In this document: piece after piece, positions 7,368-13,483 of the stretch
Numbering within the stretch: the first letter of the stretch is position 1
Layout of the letters: each line of letters begins with the position of its first letter
Notes under the pieces: model-generated
Database searches by the model: none
What the model was told of the DNA's origin: nothing
What the model saw: only the letters and a program-made list of their open reading frames with translations
Translations under genes and position numbers: made by a program
Assembly: GCA_900549475.1 (NCBI GenBank)
Contig: UROF01000039.1
Span: 1-20,608, forward strand
Length of the DNA stretch: 20,608 nt
Direction of reading: 5' to 3'
Source of the DNA: an uncultured Eubacteriales bacterium
Lineage (GTDB): Bacteria; Bacillota; Clostridia; Oscillospirales; Oscillospiraceae

Positions 7368-8264
7368 TCAGCTGTTGCTCTTCCCGGCCACCTTGAACTG
7401 GATGGCGGAGAAGATAGAGATGATGATGGCCAGGATAATGCCCATAGCCATACCGTAGCCGTACTCACCCAGCTTGATGGCCTGGTAATAAATATAGTAC
7501 ATAATGGTCTGTGTACTATTGTTGGGGCCGCCGGAGGTCAGCATCTGGATCAGAGCAAAGCACTGGAAGGAGTTGATGGTGGTGATGACCAGGATGTACA
7601 GGGTGGTGGGCATGATCTGGGGCCACTTGATCTTCCAGAACACCTGGAGCTCCGTGGCGCCGTCCACCTCGGCGGCCTCGATCATGGAGGTATCCACGTT
7701 GCCCAGAGCGGCTACATACAGCACGATGGGCTGGCCGATGGAGGTGGTGAACAGGATCAGGATGATACACCAGATGGCAAAGCGCTCATCGCCCAGCCAG
7801 CCGATATCCGTACCCAGGACGTAGTTGAAAAGGCCGGTATACTTATTAAACATCCACTTCCACACCACAGCTACCGCCACGGTACCGGTGACCACAGGGA
7901 GGTAGAAAATGCAGCGGAAGAAGGACCGGGTCTTGGCCCCCATACGGTAGATGGCGGCGCCCACCCACAGGGAGAAGGCAGCTACCACCGGGACGGAGAC
8001 CACCACGATGAGGATGGTATTCCACAGGCCACGCCAGAACACCGGGTCGTTGAACATACGGATGTAGTTATCAAACATGGTGTCCACAGAGAAGGTGTGG
8101 CCGGCGTTACTATACTGGGTGAAGCTGTTGATAAAGCAGGTAACCATGGGGTAGACAACGAACCCCACGAAGAAGATGAGACTGGGCAGCAGGAACAGGT
8201 AGGCCGCCGTAGTCTCACGCCGGACCAAAGCCCGGCTGGTGCCATACTTGGATTGCCTTGCCAA
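7368..8264 (-). CDS. CUT1 sugar ABC transporter permease (MalF type)
   Basis: Second membrane subunit of the importer; 298 residues with about six helices (the first at about 20-40, AYLFLLPSLIFFVGFVVYP). The EAA loop is at about 196-216 (IEAAEVDGATELQVFWKIKWP). The only start that fits the reading frame and the ribosome site is TTG at 8264, 10 bases after AGGAGG, giving MARQSKYGTS. It follows the binding-protein gene after 151 bases that hold a strong hairpin, and precedes the MalG-type gene by 14 bases. No ATPase gene is near; CUT1 systems in Firmicutes often share an MsmK-type ATPase encoded elsewhere. Confidence 0.9.
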   Translation of the reverse strand: MARQSKYGTSRALVRRETTAAYLFLLPSLIFFVGFVVYPMVTCFINSFTQYSNAGHTFSVDTMFDNYIRMFNDPVFWRGLWNTILIVVVSVPVVAAFSLWVGAAIYRMGAKTRSFFRCIFYLPVVTGTVAVAVVWKWMFNKYTGLFNYVLGTDIGWLGDERFAIWCIILILFTTSIGQPIVLYVAALGNVDTSMIEAAEVDGATELQVFWKIKWPQIMPTTLYILVITTINSFQCFALIQMLTSGGPNNSTQTIMYYIYYQAIKLGEYGYGMAMGIILAIIISIFSAIQFKVAGKSNS

Positions 8265-8366
8265 ATTTGTTCGCCCTCCTTTTCATTCATTTCGCACACG
8301 TCTGCCGACCATCGGCACAGAGCGGCACCGGCCTATTTTCCGGCACTTCTCTGTACCGATGGGGAG

Positions 8367-8399
8367 AAAGGGCGCCCACCAGGGGAGTGGGCGCCCTTT
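8367..8399 (-). promoter_or_regulatory. 13-bp intercistronic hairpin after the binding-protein gene
   Basis: Perfect stem AAAGGGCGCCCAC/GTGGGCGCCCTTT (8367-8379 with 8387-8399, 7-base loop), 17 bases past the binding-protein stop codon. On the minus strand it is followed by only CTCCCC after the stem's own Ts, so termination would be leaky. This matches the malE-malF arrangement, where a 3' hairpin makes binding-protein message more abundant than permease message. Confidence 0.75.
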
Positions 8400-8415
8400 C
8401 AAAAAAGGTCGTCAA

Positions 8416-9756
8416 TCAGCTGTTGGCCTTGGTGTCGTACTCAGCCAGAGCGGAGGCGGCATCGCCGCTGCTGAAGGCAGCCTGGAGCATCTCGAACCAT
8501 GCGGTGCGCTGCTCAGTCCACTTGGGGGTGACGTTGTAGTAGTCGCCCAGGTAAGGCATGAACATCATGAACTCAGAGTAGCCTTCCTTCTCGGTACCGG
8601 CGTAGATGTCGCCCAGGGAGGAGCGAGCGGGGAAGAAGCCGGTGGCGTACACGCTGTCAGCAGCCTGGCTCTCGTCGTTGCAGACGAAATCGATGAAGGT
8701 CTTGGCAGCGTCGATCTTAGCCTGGTCGCCCTTATCCACGATACCGAAGCCCCAGATACCGCCGTCCAGCTCGGGCTGGCCGTCATCGGAGGGGAAGGTC
8801 ATGGCAAAGGGAGTGAAGTCAGTCTGGCTGGCATAGGTAGCCCAGTTGGAGGCGTTCCAGCAGAAGCTCATGCAGGAGGTGCCGTTGGCAAAGAGGCTCA
8901 GCTCGTCGCTGGCCACGATGCCGGCGTCATAAGTCATGGACTTGTTGTCCACCATGTCGATGAGCAGCTGCAGGCCCTTGATGCCGGTCTCGCTGTTCAT
9001 GGTGTACTTGGTGTGCTCAGCGTCGGTGAAGTCGGCGCTGTAGAGGTTGCGCACCAGAGCGCGGGTGCCCTGGTCGCCGCCGGTACCGCCGCAGTAGACG
9101 ATGCCGGGCACGCTGTAGCCGGCGTCACGCAGGGCCTCGCAGGCCTTGACGAAATCGTCGGTGGTCCAGGTGCGGTTCTCTTCGTCGATGTACTGGAGGG
9201 CGCCGGCCGCCTCAAAGGCCTCGTAGTTGATGGCCATGCAGTGGGTGGTCATGCACAGGGGATACTCATAGAAGGCGCCGTCGGTCCACTGGCAGGCCTT
9301 CTCAATGGAGGCGCTGGCCATGTCGGCCTTCATCTCGTCGGTCCACATGTCGCTCAGGTCCACCATCTTGCCGTTGGCGCCCCAGTTGGACACCAGACGC
9401 TCAGGACCCTCCATGATGATGTCGCCCACAGTGCCGCCTTCCATGGCGGTGTTCACCTGAGCGTCACCGTTGCTGTAGTCCAGCAGCTGATGGGTGACAG
9501 TGATGTTGGGATACTTCTCGTTGAACTTGGCAATGATCTCGCTGACCACTTCGGGCTTGCCCCAGTCGCCGATGGGGTAGGTCCACAGGGAGATCTCTAC
9601 GGCCTCGCCGGAGGTGTCGCCGGTATCGTCGGTGGTATCGTTGGCAGTGTTATTGGTGGCGGTGTTGCTGCCACCATTGTTAGCCTGCTCCACGGAGCAG
9701 GCCACCAGGCCCAGCGCCATCACCAGTACCAGCAGGAGCGCAAGAAACTTCTTCAT
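8416..9756 (-). CDS. Extracellular sugar-binding lipoprotein of the ABC importer
   Basis: Family 1 solute-binding protein; 446 residues. It begins with a lipoprotein signal: MKK, a hydrophobic stretch, and the lipobox L17-V18-A19-C20, so the mature protein would be anchored to the outer face of the membrane by Cys20. Residues about 21-50 are a flexible Asn/Thr/Asp/Gly linker. The binding fold starts at about 52 (VEISLWTYPIGDWGKPEV) and includes typical elements such as FNEKYPNITV and WGFGIVDKG. The ATG is preceded by AAGGAGG at 7 bases. It is the first gene after the operon promoter. Sialic acid as ligand is inferred from nanA, nanQ and nagB downstream; the sequence alone does not show specificity. 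Confidence 0.94.
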   Translation of the reverse strand: MKKFLALLLVLVMALGLVACSVEQANNGGSNTATNNTANDTTDDTGDTSGEAVEISLWTYPIGDWGKPEVVSEIIAKFNEKYPNITVTHQLLDYSNGDAQVNTAMEGGTVGDIIMEGPERLVSNWGANGKMVDLSDMWTDEMKADMASASIEKACQWTDGAFYEYPLCMTTHCMAINYEAFEAAGALQYIDEENRTWTTDDFVKACEALRDAGYSVPGIVYCGGTGGDQGTRALVRNLYSADFTDAEHTKYTMNSETGIKGLQLLIDMVDNKSMTYDAGIVASDELSLFANGTSCMSFCWNASNWATYASQTDFTPFAMTFPSDDGQPELDGGIWGFGIVDKGDQAKIDAAKTFIDFVCNDESQAADSVYATGFFPARSSLGDIYAGTEKEGYSEFMMFMPYLGDYYNVTPKWTEQRTAWFEMLQAAFSSGDAASALAEYDTKANS

Positions 9757-9778
9757 GTCATTTCCTCCTTTTTGATGA

Positions 9779-9803
9779 AAAACCCGGCTCTCAAACCGGG
9801 CTA
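9779..9803 (-). terminator. Terminator-like hairpin in the leader of the transporter operon
   Basis: On the minus strand AGCCCGG, an 8-base loop and CCGGGTT form a 7-bp stem (with one G-T pair) followed by more Ts. It lies only a few bases after the expected transcription start and 22 or more bases before the binding-protein start codon. It could be an attenuator or could stop read-through from the DUF624 gene. Confidence 0.5.
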
Positions 9804-9812
9804 TCTGTCTAA

Positions 9813-9841
9813 ATTGTATAAGCCCTGAGAGGAAAAGTCAA
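9813..9841 (-). promoter_or_regulatory. Promoter of the transporter-nanQ-nanA-nagB operon
   Basis: TTGACT (9836-9841) and TACAAT (9813-9818) on the minus strand, 17 bases apart. The sequence upstream of the -35 box is very AT-rich and contains TCGAAAATTT at 9859-9868 (plus-strand reading), which also occurs upstream of the rpiR-family gene. Confidence 0.87.
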
Positions 9842-9902
9842 CCAAAATAAAAATTATTTCGAAAATTTGTAGGAAACTCCAGTTTAAATAAAAATTTTTA
9901 TA

Positions 9903-10550
9903 TCAATTGCCCAAATCCTCCTCCGGCTCCTCCTCATTCTCCAGCTGAGGAGCATAGCGCCGGAAGATCTTCTCCAGCAGCAGGGACGACGCCAGGGCCG
10001 TCAGGGCCGGCAGGAAAAACAGCGGCAGCACAAACTGTAGGCACAGCATCACAGATACCACGGCCAGAATCACCAGCAGCAGCGCAGTGGGCAGGTGGAC
10101 CAGGGTCAGCCGGGCAGCGGTTCGGAACAGATCCCCCAGGGAGAAGGTGAATCGTCCCAGCAGGGGAAACAGGTACAGCAGCACCCCCAAAGGCAGCACC
10201 ATCAGCAGGCTATAGCCCGCCAGTACGGCATACCCATAGGGGGTGGCAGATGCGGCGGCACGGCATACGCGCCAGCCCAGCTGAAGCAGAAACGCCGGCA
10301 GCAAAACCGCCAGGGTGGCTAATACGCCCTGGCGGAGATTGAGCCGGAAGGAGCGGAAAAATGCCGCAAAAGCGCCGTCTTCCCGCCGCCGCACATAGCG
10401 GACCACCGCAAAGTACAGTGCCGCTGTGGCGGGTCCGATGGTGATGATGGGCAGGCTGGTAAGCACCCACAGGAAGGACAGTCCGCACACGTCCGTTATC
10501 AAGCTGACGGTCCTCCACAGGTCATTTTTGGGGTCAAACGCTCCGGACAT
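9903..10550 (-). CDS. DUF624 (YesL-like) membrane protein
   Basis: 215-residue integral membrane protein of the DUF624/YesL family, with about five to six helices (about 18-45, 72-95, 103-130, 145-190) and an acidic C-terminal tail (about 203-215, ENEEEPEEDLGN). The N-terminal pattern, a short soluble head followed by FLWVLTSLPIITIGPATAALY, is the family hallmark. Function is unknown; family members are often found beside CUT1 sugar transporters in Firmicutes, so an accessory role in transport is a reasonable guess. AAGGAG lies 6 bases before the ATG. It sits 74 bases after the RpiR-family gene and is probably cotranscribed with it, while the transporter downstream has its own promoter. Confidence 0.88.
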   Translation of the reverse strand: MSGAFDPKNDLWRTVSLITDVCGLSFLWVLTSLPIITIGPATAALYFAVVRYVRRREDGAFAAFFRSFRLNLRQGVLATLAVLLPAFLLQLGWRVCRAAASATPYGYAVLAGYSLLMVLPLGVLLYLFPLLGRFTFSLGDLFRTAARLTLVHLPTALLLVILAVVSVMLCLQFVLPLFFLPALTALASSLLLEKIFRRYAPQLENEEEPEEDLGN

Positions 10551-10624
10551 AGGCTGCTCCTTCCCCGGCTCCGCGCCGCGCTTCCATGCTTCGTTGTTCT
10601 CTTGTCAATGGTTGTCTGCCGGGA

Positions 10625-11485
10625 TCACACGCACTTCTGGGTCAGGGCCTTGCCGACAGATTCCCGGCAGCGCTCCGCCTCCTCGTGGTTCTGGCGGCAA
10701 TATTCGCTGACCAGCACATCCACCACATACATCTGGGCCACGATAGCGGCAATGGAGCCAAATTGCAGCGGCAATTCATTGGGCCCGCACAGCAGGACCG
10801 TATCCGCAAAGGTACTGGCCGGAGCGTTGAGGAAGCGGGTCACCAGGATCATCTTGGCTCCCCGGGAGGCAATCAGCTCCGCTGCCTCCAGCAGCTCATG
10901 GGTGGCACCGGTATAGGAGAAATAGATCACTACGTCATTTTCCGCCAGAGTGGACAGGATCACCGTCTGCAGATGGGAATCCTGAGCAGTCTTGAACTTG
11001 GGGGAGGAGGTGGAGAACTGAGCCCAGGCAGCCTCCGCTACGATGGAGTGGTTCCCCTGGCCCAGGCAGACCACCTGGCCCGCCCGGCTCATCAGCTCCA
11101 CAGCCCGGCGGACAGCTCCCTCCTGGAGCATGTGGTAGGCCTTGTTCAGCGCATCCTGGTTGGTGTTGTAGACTTTGTCCATAACAGTGGGTACGCTGTC
11201 GTCCAGCAGGATCTCCTCGTTGGCCACGCTGGAAGGAGCTCGGTTGCCGGCGATCAGGGCCGCCTTAGCCAGCTCCAGCTTGAAGTCGTTGAAGCCTGCC
11301 AGCTTCAGCTTCCGGCAGAACACCGATATGGTGGACACCGCCACGTCACAGGCAGCGCTCAGATCCGTAATGCTGATGTACTGGGTCTCCTTCTGGTGCT
11401 CCAGCACATAATCCACGATCTTCTTCTCTGACTTTGTAAAATTCTCATACTCCTGCAGCATCAGCGCAACGACATTTTTTCCCAC
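10625..11485 (-). CDS. RpiR-family transcriptional regulator (HTH plus SIS)
   Basis: 286-residue regulator. The N-terminal domain (about 1-78) is the RpiR helix-turn-helix, with ITDLSAACDVAVSTISVFCRKLKLAGFNDFK at 39-69. The C-terminal SIS sugar-phosphate-binding domain spans about 124-258, with VVCLGQGNHSIVAEAAW and DVVIYFSYTGATHELLE. The start is GTG at 11485 (MGKNVVALM), 5 bases after AGGAGG; an in-frame upstream extension has no ribosome site and crosses the promoter. RpiR proteins named NanR control sialic-acid genes in several Firmicutes, with amino-sugar phosphates as effectors. Its position at the head of the nan cluster suggests the same job. Effector and sign of control are not shown by the sequence. 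Confidence 0.92.
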   Translation of the reverse strand: MGKNVVALMLQEYENFTKSEKKIVDYVLEHQKETQYISITDLSAACDVAVSTISVFCRKLKLAGFNDFKLELAKAALIAGNRAPSSVANEEILLDDSVPTVMDKVYNTNQDALNKAYHMLQEGAVRRAVELMSRAGQVVCLGQGNHSIVAEAAWAQFSTSSPKFKTAQDSHLQTVILSTLAENDVVIYFSYTGATHELLEAAELIASRGAKMILVTRFLNAPASTFADTVLLCGPNELPLQFGSIAAIVAQMYVVDVLVSEYCRQNHEEAERCRESVGKALTQKCV

Positions 11486-11555
11486 AGTGACCTCCTCGGA
11501 TCTGACGCTTGGTTTTTTAAATCTATGCGAAATCCTATCATAATTTCTTGATAAA

Positions 11556-11584
11556 ACTATAATACAGCCCCGACAGTTTTGCAA
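11556..11584 (-). promoter_or_regulatory. Probable promoter of the RpiR-family gene
   Basis: TTGCAA (11579-11584) and TATAGT (11556-11561) on the minus strand, 17 bases apart. It leaves a leader of about 65 bases before the GTG start. Confidence 0.65.
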
Positions 11585-11592
11585 CAGATTAC

Positions 11593-11622
11593 TCGAAAAT
11601 TTTTCGTTTTTGAAAAAATTTC
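11593..11622. promoter_or_regulatory. Possible operator: AT-rich palindromes upstream of the RpiR-family gene
   Basis: Two palindromes lie just upstream of the -35 box: CGAAAATTTTTCG (11594-11606) and GAAAAAATTTC (11612-11622). The core TCGAAAATTT is also present upstream of the transporter operon promoter (9859-9868). GAAA-TTTC palindromes are known operators for some RpiR regulators. They could instead be UP elements that bind RNA polymerase. Confidence 0.35.
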
Positions 11623-11693
11623 TATTTTTAAGTGTCTGGTTTTTTGTTGTGTCATCACAAAAAGGACATGGAGAAACCATGCAAAATATACAA

Positions 11694-11724
11694 AGCCGCC
11701 GGAGAAATATTCTCTCCGGCGGCT
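11694..11724. terminator. Bidirectional terminator-like hairpin after the cytidylate-kinase-like gene
   Basis: A 12-bp perfect stem AGCCGCCGGAGA/TCTCCGGCGGCT (11694-11705 with 11713-11724, 7-base loop). On the minus strand it is followed by TTGTATATTTT, on the plus strand by CTTTTGTTTT. It lies 17 bases past the stop codon of the kinase-like gene. Confidence 0.8.
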
Positions 11725-11740
11725 CTTTTGTTTTCTGCTG

Positions 11741-12367
11741 TCACAGGGACTGTTCTCTGCCGCCCCGGTACAGCTCCTCCAGAATATCCACACACCGCTC
11801 GATGCCGATAACACCGCTGTCCAGCGTGACATGGTAATTCTGGGACATGCCCCACTCCCGTTGGGTAAAATGTTTATAGTTGATGCGCCGCTTGGTATCC
11901 TTATCCTTCAGGCGCTTTTCAGGGCTGTTCTCCGATTCGCCGTACAAGCGCACGATCCGGTCCGCACGAAAGTCCATCCCGGCATGGATAAAGGCATGGA
12001 GGCAGTCCTTCCGATCCCGGAGAATATAGTCAGCACACCGGCCCACGATCACACAGGGCTCCTTATCCGCCAGGCGCAGGATCACCTCCCGCTGGATGGT
12101 CCAGAGGAAGTCCGTGGCATTGAGGCCGTTCATCACCCCCGGCGTACCGGCCCCCTGATCAAAAAACCAGGCCAGGCGGCTGGTATTTCCGGCAAATTCC
12201 CCTTTTTCTTCCACAAATTTGGGATCAAATCCCGTCTCCAGGGATACCTGCTTGACCAACTCCTTGTCGTAGTAGGCGATGCCCAGCCGCTGCGCCAACG
12301 TCTTACCGATGGTCCGTCCTCCACTGCCAAATTCACGGCTGATGGTGACGATCCTTACTTCTTCCAT
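11741..12367 (-). CDS. Cytidylate kinase-like family protein
   Basis: 208-residue P-loop protein of the cytidylate-kinase-like family (PF13189 type). The nucleotide-binding loop reads SREFGSGGRTIGKTLA (10-25), where the family has GSGG..IG(K/R). CVIVGRCADYIL (about 105-116) and the C-terminal RDRK region resemble the family's second conserved block. It is distinct from true Cmk, and family members have no agreed substrate. The ATG at 12367 is chosen because AAGGAGG lies 7 bases upstream; a longer reading from 12427 has no such site. The gene has its own promoter and terminator, so it is a single-gene unit diverging from the phosphoesterase gene. Family is fairly sure, function unknown. Confidence 0.85.
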   Translation of the reverse strand: MEEVRIVTISREFGSGGRTIGKTLAQRLGIAYYDKELVKQVSLETGFDPKFVEEKGEFAGNTSRLAWFFDQGAGTPGVMNGLNATDFLWTIQREVILRLADKEPCVIVGRCADYILRDRKDCLHAFIHAGMDFRADRIVRLYGESENSPEKRLKDKDTKRRINYKHFTQREWGMSQNYHVTLDSGVIGIERCVDILEELYRGGREQSL

Positions 12368-12457
12368 TGTGAAACCTCCTTCCGATCCGCGAACTGCCCC
12401 ATGCAGCCCGCCAGGCTCCCATTCCAAGAGCCATTTCCAGCCAACTTCCTTGTTTTT

Positions 12458-12486
12458 ATTTTATTCCCCTCCGAAAAAATTGTCAA
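12458..12486 (-). promoter_or_regulatory. Promoter of the cytidylate-kinase-like gene
   Basis: TTGACA (12481-12486) and TAAAAT (12458-12463) on the minus strand, 17 bases apart. It is back-to-back with the plus-strand promoter starting at 12512. Confidence 0.85.
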
Positions 12487-12511
12487 AGGGTGAATTCTTT
12501 CTCTTCCGCTC

Positions 12512-12540
12512 TTGGTATTTGATGCTTTTTATGGTATACT
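12512..12540 (+). promoter_or_regulatory. Probable promoter of the phosphoesterase-mnmG unit
   Basis: TTGGTA (12512-12517) and TATACT (12535-12540), 17 bases apart. The two -35 boxes of the divergent promoters are about 25 bases apart, so the promoters could influence each other. Confidence 0.65.
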
Positions 12541-12584
12541 ATGTGATTGCCTATTACACTTTTGCAAAGGGAGACCCATCTGTT

Positions 12585-13445
12585 ATGGCAAAACAATCCC
12601 GCAAAAAGCGGTCCCCCGGCCGCCGCATCCTGCTGCTTTTGCTGCTGGTGCTTTTGGCGGCCGGCTTCTTCCGGTGGAGCAACCACTCCCTTCAGGTGGA
12701 ACGCTTCACCTTCACCTCTCCCCGGCTGCCCCAGGGCTTTGCGGGCTGCACCATCGTGGAGCTCAGCGACCTGCACGGGGCACAGTTCGGAGAGGGAAAC
12801 CAGGATCTGATCGACGAGATCCGTGAGCTCTCGCCGGACTACATCTTCCTTACAGGAGATCTGCTGGACCGGTTCCGGGAGACCCCCCACAGCTACGCGG
12901 TGGATCTGGGTTCCGCCCTGGCTGCCATCGCCCCCACCTACTTTGTCACCGGCAACCATGAATGGGCACTGCCCCATGTGCCGGATCTGAAAGAGGGGCT
13001 GGAGGCCGCGGGGGTAACGGTACTGGACAACCGTTTCGTCACCCTGGAGCGGGGCGGCGATTCCATTATCCTGGCAGGCATCGACGACCCCAACGGCTAC
13101 GCCGATCAAAAAACCCCGGAGGAGCTGGCAGAAGAGGTGAAGGCCGCAGCGGAGGACCCCTTCTGGATTCTCCTGGCCCACCGCAACGACCACTTTCTCC
13201 GGCAGTACAGCCTCCTGGGCGCGGACCTGGTGATCTCCGGCCATGGCCACGGCGGTATGATCCGCCTGCCCTTTACCGACGGCCTCATCAGTACCGACCG
13301 CACCCTTTTCCCCTCCTACACCGCCGGCTTCTACACGGAAAATAACAGCACAGCCTTTATCTCCCGGGGATTGGGGAACTCCGGCCCCAGCTTCCGGCTG
13401 TTCAACCGGCCCCAGATCGCGGTTCTGACCCTGGAGCGCGGCTGA
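12585..13445 (+). CDS. Membrane-anchored metallophosphoesterase (YkuE-like)
   Basis: 286-residue calcineurin-type phosphoesterase. After a basic N-terminus (MAKQSRKKRSPGRR) comes one transmembrane helix (about 15-30), so the enzyme domain should face outward. All metal-binding blocks are present: DxH (D62, H64 in SDLHGAQF), GDxxD (D92 in GDLLD), GNHE (N124, H125), a single His in LLAHRND (H200), and GHxH (H220, H222 in SGHGHGG). Substrate is unknown; relatives act on phosphoesters or UDP-sugar-lipid compounds. The ATG is preceded by AAAGGGAG at about 11 bases, a slightly long spacing. It ends 38 bases before mnmG and is probably cotranscribed with it. The fold and metal sites are certain, the substrate is not. 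Confidence 0.9.
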   Translation: MAKQSRKKRSPGRRILLLLLLVLLAAGFFRWSNHSLQVERFTFTSPRLPQGFAGCTIVELSDLHGAQFGEGNQDLIDEIRELSPDYIFLTGDLLDRFRETPHSYAVDLGSALAAIAPTYFVTGNHEWALPHVPDLKEGLEAAGVTVLDNRFVTLERGGDSIILAGIDDPNGYADQKTPEELAEEVKAAAEDPFWILLAHRNDHFLRQYSLLGADLVISGHGHGGMIRLPFTDGLISTDRTLFPSYTAGFYTENNSTAFISRGLGNSGPSFRLFNRPQIAVLTLERG

Positions 13446-13483
13446 CAGAGAAGAATCTTTTGTCACAAGGATACGAAACATCC

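Noticed and set aside
8239..9828. Long open frame opposite the binding-protein gene (529 codons)
   Set aside because: It is antisense to a clear lipoprotein gene; the low-complexity Gly/Val/His composition and absence of a ribosome site argue against a gene.
9757..9902. CcpA (cre) site in the transporter operon promoter
   Set aside because: No stretch matched the cre consensus well enough to report.
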